From: Cacconaster sp045641345
Lineage (GTDB): Bacteria > Bacteroidota > Bacteroidia > Bacteroidales > UBA932
DNA: 20,926 nucleotides
Direction of reading: 5' to 3'
Assembly (NCBI GenBank): GCA_045641345.1
Contig: JAZUGR010000002.1
Span: 1 to 20,926 of the forward strand
Part shown: positions 7,127 through 13,683 of the stretch, piece after piece
Layout: each line of letters starts with the position of its first letter
Numbering within the stretch: the stretch's first letter is position 1
Position numbers and translations under genes: made by a program
The notes under the pieces: model-generated
The model's database searches: none
Seen by the model: the letters and a program-made list of their open reading frames with translations, nothing else
What the model was told of the DNA's origin: nothing

Positions 7127-8700
7127 ATCTGTTTGCGCTTCCATACGCCCAGGTCGGTGGCTCCGGTATTGGTAAACACCAGCGATTCGGCCTTTGACCA
7201 CAAGTGCGGTATGTCGAATTTTATCCTGAAATGCGTCGACGACGAATTGAACGAAAATTCATTGCCGCCTTCGTGCCTGAGGGGGAACCGGAATCCCGTC
7301 TTGACGATATTGACATACAGGCGGCCCATTTCTCTCTCAATCCGTATGTCGCCGACAATATCGTTATTGGCGTAAGTCCCCTCGAGTTTCCCGAAATCAG
7401 GAGTCAGCCCCACGGCAGGCTTTGCCTCAGTCGGGATCGAATCGTTGGCGGCGTGCCACTGCTCGAGATACGCGGCGCTGTAATCATAATCCTCCAGGGA
7501 GAGCATAAGATCGACGGCCCTGCGGACAATGGCGAAACGGGGTTCGTTGCCAACCTGAGTGTTGGCGTTTATCGTTATCACACGGTTGAGTTCGGGAACT
7601 ATGACGCATATCGACGTCTGCCCGGAGTTGGTGCCGGTATGCCATATCATACGGCATTTCTGAGTCTGCTCGATGAGCCATCCGTGCCCGTAGAGAGTGG
7701 TCTGTATGGGACTCTGGCTCACTATGTTGATACCTCTGTGGAGATAATCCATCCCCTTGGCGGAGATAACCCTTGCCCCGTTGTCGGCCACACCTCTGTT
7801 GAGATGGAATCTGGCCCACTTGAGCATATCGCCGGGGGTGGAGATGATGCCTCCGGCAGCCTCCGATGAGGCCCATACTCCCGGGCACACGTCTTCCGGA
7901 GTGAGACGGGTGGTCACCATATGGCCCCCTTCGCCCCTCCAGCCGTAGGGCTGGGACGCACTGTGGAGAGCAAAGGCAGCTTCATATACCGGGCCGCGGA
8001 AAGTGGATTCGGTCATGCCCAGAGGCTTGTAGAGACGCTCCACCACGTTCTGCTCCCAACTCCTGCCGGTAATCTTCTCGACAATGAGGGCGCACACGCA
8101 GAAAGTGTGGTTGTTGTACTGATAGCCCCCGCGGAAAGGATAGACGGGCTTGAAAAAACGCATAAAGCGCATCATATCCTCCTTTGAGTAGCCAAGGCGG
8201 GCCAGACTGGCCCCGGCACTCCCTTTGAGCCCCGTGCGGTGGCACGAAAGGTCCTTGACCAGCATATTCTCCGTAACCCAGTCGTCGTACATCCTGAATT
8301 CGGGAAGGATGTCAACCACCCTGTCGTCCCAACTCAACTTGCCTTCGTCGACAAGGATGGCCAGAAGCGCCGTGGTGAACGACTTGGATACGGAAGCGAT
8401 TTGGAAGAGTGTATGGGAATCCATCGGAATCTTTTCCGCAGCCTCGTCATCCCGATAGCCGTAACCGCGGCTGAACAGCACACCCTTGCCGTCCCCTATC
8501 TGCACTACAAGGCCGCGGATGTTCCAGTCGCTCTTGACCTTGCGGATATAGGCATCCAGATTTTCGTAAATTGCGGATTCCGCCGGATGGCGGCGCGACA
8601 CCTTGGCGGCATCGAGATTCTCCACCGTGGGGGCAGGCTGGGCCGGGAGGGCGGCCATGCACGAAAGAAAAACAAGACAGACGGTGGACAATCTTTTCAT
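7123..8700 (-). CDS. Exported serine hydrolase, beta-lactamase/PBP fold (AmiE-like candidate)
   Basis: This 525-residue protein carries the class C beta-lactamase/PF00144 motifs: SVSK with Ser103 and Lys106, YNN (195-197) as the YxN motif, and HTG (354-356). A roughly 90-residue C-terminal domain of DUF3471 type starts near 430 (GKLEGTYANNDIVGD). The N-terminus MKRLSTVCLVFLSC... predicts export, with probable cleavage near LPA-Q (residue 20). The start at 8700 was chosen because it begins the signal peptide and lies 5 nt after the tsaC stop; the longer frame would remove the signal. In Bacillus subtilis a protein of this fold, AmiE, is encoded with NamZ and removes peptides from MurNAc. The shared operon with namZ makes that role plausible here, but an esterase or peptidase role is equally possible from sequence. 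Confidence 0.88.
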   Translation of the reverse strand: MKRLSTVCLVFLSCMAALPAQPAPTVENLDAAKVSRRHPAESAIYENLDAYIRKVKSDWNIRGLVVQIGDGKGVLFSRGYGYRDDEAAEKIPMDSHTLFQIASVSKSFTTALLAILVDEGKLSWDDRVVDILPEFRMYDDWVTENMLVKDLSCHRTGLKGSAGASLARLGYSKEDMMRFMRFFKPVYPFRGGYQYNNHTFCVCALIVEKITGRSWEQNVVERLYKPLGMTESTFRGPVYEAAFALHSASQPYGWRGEGGHMVTTRLTPEDVCPGVWASSEAAGGIISTPGDMLKWARFHLNRGVADNGARVISAKGMDYLHRGINIVSQSPIQTTLYGHGWLIEQTQKCRMIWHTGTNSGQTSICVIVPELNRVITINANTQVGNEPRFAIVRRAVDLMLSLEDYDYSAAYLEQWHAANDSIPTEAKPAVGLTPDFGKLEGTYANNDIVGDIRIEREMGRLYVNIVKTGFRFPLRHEGGNEFSFNSSSTHFRIKFDIPHLWSKAESLVFTNTGATDLGVWKRKQI

Positions 8701-8705
8701 AATCC

Positions 8706-9293
8706 CTATTGCCTTATGACTTCGACTTCCCCCTTCAGGCCGACCTTGATTATCTGCGACGCCTTGCCGGTGGACCCCTCCTCCAGACACGGGTCGGCCA
8801 CCCAGTCGGCGGCCTCAATTATCTCAAGCGGTATGTCTTCGTAGAATGCCGGGGAGGGACAGCCCGAGACGTTGGCGGAGGTCGACACTATCGCCTTGCG
8901 GAAGCGGCGTATCAGCGCGGTGCAGAAATCGCTTCCCGAAGGGATGCGTATGCCTGCGGTGCCGTCGGGAGCCACTACGTTGGGAGCCAGCGACATCGCT
9001 CCGGGATAGATGATGGTCATAGGCTTGTCATTGACCTCGATCAGGTTTATCGCCATTTCGGGAATCACCTTTACGTAACGGCCCAGCATATCGGCATCGG
9101 CAACGAGCGAAATCAGGCTCTTGCAGTCGTCCCGGCGTTTGATTGCATATATCTTTTTCACGGCCTCGGGGTTGGTGGCATCACAGCCGAGACCCCATAC
9201 GGTGTCGGTTGGGTACAGGATGACCCCTCCTGCGGAGAGGACTTCAACGGCCTCGTCGAGGTCGGCCATGTCAAAAAGTTTTTCTTCCTCCAT
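8706..9293 (-). CDS. tsaC: L-threonylcarbamoyladenylate synthase, TsaC/YrdC family
   Basis: This 195-residue protein has the YrdC/TsaC signature. GGVILYPTDTVWGLGCDAT sits near the N-terminus, followed by IYAIKRRDDCKSLISL with the conserved KR and K residues that hold the nucleotide, then PGIR-like TAGIRIP and STSANVSGCPSP. The enzyme makes threonylcarbamoyl-AMP from Thr, bicarbonate and ATP for t6A37 modification of ANN-decoding tRNAs. The short form lacks the C-terminal Sua5 domain. Its start codon shares one base with the rhomboid stop (TGATG) and its stop lies 5 nt before the serine hydrolase, so it is inside the operon. Confidence 0.93.
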   Translation of the reverse strand: MEEEKLFDMADLDEAVEVLSAGGVILYPTDTVWGLGCDATNPEAVKKIYAIKRRDDCKSLISLVADADMLGRYVKVIPEMAINLIEVNDKPMTIIYPGAMSLAPNVVAPDGTAGIRIPSGSDFCTALIRRFRKAIVSTSANVSGCPSPAFYEDIPLEIIEAADWVADPCLEEGSTGKASQIIKVGLKGEVEVIRQ

Positions 9294-9988
9294 CAGTTGT
9301 ACAGTTTATTCGATTTTTTCCAATATTTGATAAGCAGCCACGCGAACAGCATACCGCCCAAATGTGCGAAATGGGCTATCCCGTCACTGTGGCCCAAGGT
9401 GCCCATCGAAAGTTCTATCAGGCCGAAGGCAACGGCCAGCCACTTGGCCTTGAGTGGGAAGAACGGAAAGAAAATGAGCCTCAACTCGGCTTCGGGATAC
9501 AGCATTGCAAAGCCGAGCAGCACTCCGTATATGGCTCCGGATGCCCCCACGGTCGGAATGTTCATAATGGCGAGTGCCGCCATCGAACTGCCCGAAGTCA
9601 TCAGATGGGATATCTGCAGATGCAGCACAAGATTGTGGCAGAGGGCCGCGCCGATGCCGGTGACAAAATAGAAAATCAGGAATTTGCGGGAGCCCCATAT
9701 ATTCTCCAGCACGGTGCCGAACACGGCCAGCGTGTACATATTGAAGAAGAAGTGCCAGAATCCGCCGTGCATGAACATATGGGTGACCAGCTGCCAGGGC
9801 TTGAACTGGGGCGAGCCGAACGAGAACAGGGCCAGGGCCTTGTACATCGGCTGTTCCCCCACCACATACGTGGCCAGCAGCATTATCGCATTTATTATGA
9901 TTAGATTCTTAACCGCAGGCGAGATATTGCCGAAAAGGCGGTCGAAGAATCCGGGGCGTCCGTTATAGTCGTTATAGTAGTAACTCAT
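9293..9988 (-). CDS. Rhomboid family intramembrane serine protease
   Basis: This 231-residue membrane protein has about six hydrophobic segments. The rhomboid signatures are present: HGGFWHFFFN with His79 and Asn83 for the oxyanion region, GASGAIYG with catalytic Ser150, and AHLGGM with catalytic His209. It should be an active intramembrane protease of the GlpG type without an extra cytosolic domain. The N-terminus (YYYNDYNGRPGFFDRLFG) is soluble and aromatic. The start overlaps the mutL stop by 4 nt (ATGA). Rhomboid genes next to mutL are common in Bacteroidota. The substrate is unknown. Confidence 0.93.
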   Translation of the reverse strand: MSYYYNDYNGRPGFFDRLFGNISPAVKNLIIINAIMLLATYVVGEQPMYKALALFSFGSPQFKPWQLVTHMFMHGGFWHFFFNMYTLAVFGTVLENIWGSRKFLIFYFVTGIGAALCHNLVLHLQISHLMTSGSSMAALAIMNIPTVGASGAIYGVLLGFAMLYPEAELRLIFFPFFPLKAKWLAVAFGLIELSMGTLGHSDGIAHFAHLGGMLFAWLLIKYWKKSNKLYN

Positions 9989-11715
9989 AGCTTCCTCTCT
10001 ATTTCTTCCAATGTTATTTCACTCGTTATCCTTCTTCCGTCGGATGTCGTTCCGGGACAGCGACAGGCATACAGCCGGTCCAGCAGGGACCGCGCCTCGG
10101 TGACGGACATGAATCCGCTACGCGAAGCGGCTGCGCTGCGACTCAGGTGGGATGCGATTCCCTGACGGTAGTCGTCGGTAAGTGTATCGTCTTTAAGTGC
10201 GGCAATCAGGCCCTCGACGGCCTTGCCGGCCCCTTCCCGGTCGGAAGAGAATCCTTCGGGAAGTCCGCACACCCTGACCGAGCCGTCGGCCTCCTGCAGA
10301 TCGAATCCCATTTCACTCACAGTCGAAGCCTCCTGCCGCAGCAGGGCAAGGTCTTCGGCATCGAGATTCACAATCTCTGGGAAGAGCGGATGCGACACCA
10401 CCGGTTTCTTTTCCATCACCTGCTCGAGATAACGCTCATAGAACACGCGCTCCCTTGCGCGCGATATGCTCACGGCGGCAATGCCCTGCCCGGAACGGGT
10501 TATTATATAGCGGTTCCCGACAACCAGCAGCTGGTCATCGACCGGAGAATCCTTGAAAAGCCTCTGCTCCTCCACCCGGGGGCCGTCCTCCCTGAAAGGG
10601 TCGAACAGCGGATTGAAATCCATTCTGGGCGGCGCCACATAACCTCCGCTGCGCACTGCGGTCCGGGTGGACTGGATTGTGGGTATGGCGGGAGCCCCCT
10701 TCTGGTCGAAGTCTATCGACGGTATGAGGGAATTGCGCCCGAGGGCTTCGCGCACCGCAGCCGAAACAATTTCGAATATCATCTGCTCATCCTCGAACTT
10801 GACCTCCGTCTTGGCAGGATGGATATTGACATCGACCCTTTCAGGATCGGTTTCGAGGAAAAGGAAATAACAGGGGACATTCCCTTCGGGAACCAGCTTT
10901 TCGTAGGGTTTGCAGACCGCCTTGTTGAGATAGGGGGAGCGGAAGAAACGGCCGTTGACAAACAGATACTGTTTGCCGGCGCCCTTCTGTGCGTCTTCGG
11001 GCGCACCGATGAAACCATTCACCCTTACCACCGAGGTCTCAACCTCTATCTGGGCAAGACCTTTTGTGAGGCTGTCGCCGAATATGTCGCGTATGCGCTG
11101 CTTGAGGTTTGCAGCGGGGCGCAGGTTGTATATGTCCTTGCCGCCCGATACAAGACGCATCGTCAGGGACTGCCGGATTATGGCCACTCTCAGGAACTCC
11201 GAAATTATGAGGCGCATCTCGGAGGCGTCGCTCTTGAGAAACTTGCGGCGCGCCGGGACATTGTAGAAGAGGTTGCGCACCTCGATGCTTGTCCCCTTTG
11301 GAGCGGCACAGGGCTGCGACGAGACGAAGCGCGAAGAGGCCATCTCGACCTTTACGCCCACTTCGTCATCAGCCCTGCGGCTCTTGAGGGTAACCTCGGC
11401 GACCGAGGCGATGGAGGGGAGAGCCTCCCCCCTGAAGCCGTAGGTCATTATATGCTCGAGGTCAGAGGCTTCCGATATCTTGGACGTGGCATGGCGCTCG
11501 AAGCACAGCCGCGCCTCATCCGCCGACATACCGCAGCCGTCGTCTATCACGGTTATGGAGGTGCGGCCCGAATCCGAGACCACCACCGTAATCGAGGAAG
11601 CTCCGGCATCGACCGAATTCTCCACGAGTTCCTTGACAATCGAGGCGGGGCGCGAGACAACCTCTCCCGCCGCAATCAGATTGGATATGTTCTCCGGAAG
11701 GACCTTCAGCATCAT
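9985..11715 (-). CDS. mutL: DNA mismatch repair protein MutL
   Basis: This 576-residue protein has the GHKL ATPase domain: KELVENSVDAGAS with catalytic Glu29, DDGCGM (58-63), RHATSKI (74-80) and YGFRGEALPSI (92-102). VNIHPAKTEVKFEDE (296-310) marks the transducer domain. A short linker (about 330-390) leads to the dimerisation domain ending CRCPGTTSDGRRITSEITLEEIE. MutL couples MutS mismatch recognition to strand incision. The region of the endonuclease motif DQHA-x2-E-x4-E reads SISRARERVFYE at 416-427: the two Glu remain but Asp and His are lost. Two adjacent ATGs (11715 and 11712) are possible starts; the first overlaps the previous stop by 4 nt, the second by 1 nt. Confidence 0.96.
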   Translation of the reverse strand: MMLKVLPENISNLIAAGEVVSRPASIVKELVENSVDAGASSITVVVSDSGRTSITVIDDGCGMSADEARLCFERHATSKISEASDLEHIMTYGFRGEALPSIASVAEVTLKSRRADDEVGVKVEMASSRFVSSQPCAAPKGTSIEVRNLFYNVPARRKFLKSDASEMRLIISEFLRVAIIRQSLTMRLVSGGKDIYNLRPAANLKQRIRDIFGDSLTKGLAQIEVETSVVRVNGFIGAPEDAQKGAGKQYLFVNGRFFRSPYLNKAVCKPYEKLVPEGNVPCYFLFLETDPERVDVNIHPAKTEVKFEDEQMIFEIVSAAVREALGRNSLIPSIDFDQKGAPAIPTIQSTRTAVRSGGYVAPPRMDFNPLFDPFREDGPRVEEQRLFKDSPVDDQLLVVGNRYIITRSGQGIAAVSISRARERVFYERYLEQVMEKKPVVSHPLFPEIVNLDAEDLALLRQEASTVSEMGFDLQEADGSVRVCGLPEGFSSDREGAGKAVEGLIAALKDDTLTDDYRQGIASHLSRSAAASRSGFMSVTEARSLLDRLYACRCPGTTSDGRRITSEITLEEIERKL

Positions 11716-12068
11716 TGCAATATTTTCACCAGGCCTTCGGCTATGAAATATGCCGCAAGCATCGCCGCCACCAGAGTGCAGAAACCTATCAGGAACCGCA
11801 ACGGGCTCTTTTTGGGAGCCTCCCTACGGGCAAAGTCCTGATTGCGGTACGCATTGTGGACAAGCGATCCGGGGATATAGTGGTCGGACTTACCGGCGGC
11901 GCGCTCTTCGGCCCGCAGCTGGCTCTCGGCCCGCTCCATACCCTCCGGAGTTTTGCCATACTTGGCGTACAACTCCTCCAGACGCTCCTTGCGCGGGTCG
12001 TAGTACCTCGGTGAATAGTTGTACACCCGATGCTCGGGGATTCTGAAAAATGAGATTTTAGCGCACAT
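11712..12068 (-). CDS. Conserved Bacteroidota small membrane protein upstream of mutL
   Basis: This 118-residue protein begins MCAKISFFRIPEHRVYNYSPRYY, a pattern I recognise from a small Bacteroidota family found beside mutL. Such proteins are sometimes labelled riboflavin synthase subunit beta, wrongly in my view, as there is no enzyme signature. A charged soluble part (about 20-90, rich in Arg, Glu and Tyr) is followed by one C-terminal transmembrane segment (about 92-112). The start at 12068 was preferred over an in-frame ATG at 12161, because the promoter -7 element lies at 12089-12096, between the two. It is the first gene of the nine-gene run, and its stop overlaps the mutL start. The function is unknown. 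Confidence 0.8.
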   Translation of the reverse strand: MCAKISFFRIPEHRVYNYSPRYYDPRKERLEELYAKYGKTPEGMERAESQLRAEERAAGKSDHYIPGSLVHNAYRNQDFARREAPKKSPLRFLIGFCTLVAAMLAAYFIAEGLVKILQ

Positions 12069-12088
12069 CTGAGGCTTGGTTTGTTCTA

Positions 12089-12096
12089 CAAAGATA
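12089..12096 (-). promoter_or_regulatory. -7 element of the mutL-namZ operon promoter
   Basis: TATCTTTG on the minus strand is a perfect TAnnTTTG element. The region 19-20 nt upstream is only T/A-rich (no TTTG) and overlaps the tRNA terminator stem. The start would fall near 12082, leaving about 14 nt before the ATG at 12068. No other consensus promoter was noticed in the following ten kilobases on this strand, though I did not scan exhaustively. Confidence 0.7.
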
Positions 12097-12109
12097 CAAA
12101 TTGTACGAC

Positions 12110-12154
12110 AAAAAAAATTACGGCCACGCTGACTTCCGCCAAGCATTGCCGCAA
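12110..12154 (-). terminator. Intrinsic terminator of the tRNA unit
   Basis: On the minus strand TTGCGGC (12148-12154) pairs over 7 bp, including one G-U, with GCCGTAA (12118-12124). Eight T residues follow (12110-12117). The 23-nt loop can form a small inner hairpin (CTT/AAG). The structure begins 8 nt after the 3' end of tRNA-Met, so it should end the Gln-Met tRNA transcript just before the mutL operon promoter. Confidence 0.68.
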
Positions 12155-12162
12155 ATTTCAAG

Positions 12163-12236
12163 TAGCGGGATCCAGGATTGAACTGGAGACCTCATGATTA
12201 TGAATCATGCGCTCTAACCAACTGAGCTACCCCGCC
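12163..12236 (-). tRNA. tRNA-Met (CAT), elongator type
   Basis: The minus strand folds into a complete 74-nt cloverleaf. The acceptor GGCGGGG/TCCCGCT has two G-U pairs, the D-arm is GCTC/GAGC, and the anticodon stem CATGA/TCATG encloses loop TTCATAA with anticodon CAT. The T-arm is TCCAG-TTCAATC-CTGGA and the discriminator is A. CCA is not encoded. It lacks the initiator hallmarks (no GGG/CCC anticodon stem, paired 1-72). CAT can also belong to the Ile2 tRNA read after lysidine modification; elongator Met fits the body better. It lies 19 nt after tRNA-Gln and shares its promoter. Confidence 0.93.
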
Positions 12237-12255
12237 GTCAAATCCATGGGATTTG

Positions 12256-12326
12256 TTGAGGTAGACGGATTCGAACCGCCACTAAGAGGACCAGAATCTC
12301 TTGTGCTGCCATTACACCATACCTCA
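12256..12326 (-). tRNA. tRNA-Gln (CTG)
   Basis: The minus strand forms a 71-nt cloverleaf with acceptor TGAGGTA/TACCTCA. The weak first pair U1-A72 is typical of tRNA-Gln. The D-arm is GTGT/GCAC, the anticodon loop TTCTGGT carries CTG, and the T-arm is GGCGG-TTCGAAT-CCGTC. The discriminator is A, and CCA is not encoded. The closing pair of the anticodon stem (31-39) is an A-C mismatch. It is the first gene of the two-tRNA unit, about 7 nt from the predicted transcription start. Confidence 0.92.
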
Positions 12327-12338
12327 GTGTTGGGACTG

Positions 12339-12369
12339 CAAAGGTATAAAAAAATTGTTTTGTTACAAC
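12339..12369 (-). promoter_or_regulatory. Promoter of the tRNA-Gln/tRNA-Met unit
   Basis: The minus strand has GTTG (TTG at 12366-12368), a 19-nt A/T-rich spacer and TACCTTTG (12339-12346), fitting the Bacteroidota consensus. The start would be near 12333, just ahead of the tRNA-Gln 5' end at 12326. The -33 element lies in a short perfect inverted repeat AACTC-AGT-GAGTT (12367-12379) immediately after the ispF stop. Confidence 0.78.
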
Positions 12370-12385
12370 TCACTGAGTTAATTTT

Positions 12386-12865
12386 TTACCCCCTGCAGAG
12401 CAAAGCCGTCGCATACGACGACACACCTTCCTCCCTCCCTTCGGGACCGAGATGCTCGGTGGTCGTGGCCTTGACACTGAAACAGCCGGCGTCCACACCG
12501 AGGATTGAAGCAACGACACCGCGCATCTCCTCTATGTAGGGAGCGATTTTGGGCTTCTGCAGCAGCAGGGTGACATCTGCGTTCACCACTCTCCACCCGG
12601 CAGCCGAAACCATCTTCATCACTCTCCCGAGAAGTATCTTGCTGTCGATTCCGGCAAATTCGGCGGAAGTGTCGGGGAAATGCTTGCCTATATCCCCGAG
12701 AGACAGCGCCCCGAGCAGGGCATCGCAAAGCGCATGGAGCGCCACGTCGCCGTCGGAATGCGCCACACAACCCTTCGAGTGGGGAATCTTCACCCCGCAG
12801 AGCACCAATGGCAGGCCGTCTGCCAAACGGTGGATATCATAACCGTTGCCTATCCTGAATTCCAT
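12386..12865 (-). CDS. ispF: 2-C-methyl-D-erythritol 2,4-cyclodiphosphate synthase
   Basis: This 159-residue protein is IspF, the MEP-pathway enzyme that cyclises CDP-ME 2-phosphate to MEcPP with loss of CMP. The metal ligands are D10 and H12 in GYDIHR and H44 in DVALHALCDAL. Also visible are the motifs AHSDGD (35-40), GDIGKHFPDT, and C-terminal KATTTEHLGPEGREEG. Length and ends are standard for the trimeric cytosolic enzyme. The start lies 4 nt after the stop of the outer-membrane protein gene, so the two are probably co-transcribed. The stop is 17 nt from the -33 element of the tRNA promoter. Confidence 0.97.
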   Translation of the reverse strand: MEFRIGNGYDIHRLADGLPLVLCGVKIPHSKGCVAHSDGDVALHALCDALLGALSLGDIGKHFPDTSAEFAGIDSKILLGRVMKMVSAAGWRVVNADVTLLLQKPKIAPYIEEMRGVVASILGVDAGCFSVKATTTEHLGPEGREEGVSSYATALLCRG

Positions 12866-12869
12866 AGAG

Positions 12870-13613
12870 CTACAATCTTACGGTGAAACCTATTCCATAG
12901 AGGCCGAGCCCGGCTATGAACCCGTCAAGTCCACCCTTGCGTATATCCCACGAAGAGGTTGTCTCTATCCTGTTGTCGTAGTGCGACGTGGTCCCCACCC
13001 ATCCGAGGGAGAGAAATCCGAGATGAAAATCAATCGACAGATGCTCGTTGAGCATTATATCGATTACCGGAACTATCTGAAACCCGTATATGCTCTGATA
13101 TTTCCATTCATCCATATATTGGATGGAGCTGTTGGAATTGTACAGCTGATAGAAGGAGCCGTTGCCCTCAACCCATACCGTGACCTTGTTCCAGTCAAGT
13201 ATCCTGTACGAATAGAAAGGCGACACGCCCCATCCGCCGGCCCTGTCAACCGAAGGGATTTCCTTTCCGGAATCATCGCCGGCGGTACCCGGTTCGATTT
13301 TCTTGCCGACCGTAAGCTTGCCGAACATCACACCTATACGGGTTCCGGCCTGCATTTTTTCGTTGAGCCGCCAAACCAGCTTCGGATTTACCGAAACCGT
13401 AAAGGTTCCGTCAGCGCTGGAATAGGAGCCGTCGGACATTTTTATCTTATAGGTATCGACATTCACGTTGACGTTGCCTCCCACCGAGAATTTCGGCTTC
13501 GGCTTGGGGGCGGGCTGCTGCTGTGCGGTATCCTGAAGTGCAACGGGTTCCTGCGCCGCCGCTGTCAGGGCTGCCGCCATCAAGACAAAAAGAAAGACAA
13601 CTATCCTTTTCAT
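12870..13613 (-). CDS. Outer-membrane beta-barrel protein (porin-like, unassigned)
   Basis: This 247-residue protein starts with a clear signal peptide (cleavage near AAA-Q at 20) followed by a Gln/Pro/Lys linker (PAPKPKPKF at 34-42). The rest shows alternating hydrophobic/polar strands rich in Gly, Tyr and Trp, such as FSVGGNVNVNV, AGTRIGVMFG and VTVWVEGNGSFYQLY. The last stretch, GFIAGLGLYGIGFTVRL, looks like a closing barrel strand, though it ends in Leu and not in the usual aromatic. A small 8-stranded outer-membrane barrel is likely; ligand unknown. The start at 13613 was chosen for the signal peptide; the longer frame reads into rplQ and is Arg/Pro-rich nonsense. It lies 21 nt after the ribosomal operon terminator. 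Confidence 0.82.
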   Translation of the reverse strand: MKRIVVFLFVLMAAALTAAAQEPVALQDTAQQQPAPKPKPKFSVGGNVNVNVDTYKIKMSDGSYSSADGTFTVSVNPKLVWRLNEKMQAGTRIGVMFGKLTVGKKIEPGTAGDDSGKEIPSVDRAGGWGVSPFYSYRILDWNKVTVWVEGNGSFYQLYNSNSSIQYMDEWKYQSIYGFQIVPVIDIMLNEHLSIDFHLGFLSLGWVGTTSHYDNRIETTSSWDIRKGGLDGFIAGLGLYGIGFTVRL

Positions 13614-13634
13614 AGTGGTAATCGGGTGATTATG

Positions 13635-13665
13635 AAAAAAGGCCGTAGCGGGAACCACGGCCTTT
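13635..13665 (-). terminator. Intrinsic terminator of the ribosomal protein operon
   Basis: On the minus strand AAAGGCCGT (13657-13665) pairs perfectly over 9 bp with ACGGCCTTT (13638-13646) around a 10-nt loop, and the stem runs on into a T tract (13635-13640). It lies about 20 nt after the rplQ stop and only about 21 nt before the ATG of the outer-membrane protein gene. Confidence 0.88.
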
Positions 13666-13683
13666 CTTCGGGTGGTGGAAACA

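Noticed and set aside
10147..11841. Plus-strand reading frame of 564 codons opposite mutL
   Set aside because: The translation shows no family motifs and is a mirror of mutL codons. mutL is certain from its ATPase motifs.
12069..12161. Longer start (12161) for the small membrane protein before mutL
   Set aside because: That start lies upstream of the promoter -7 element and inside the tRNA terminator. The shorter form matches the family opening.
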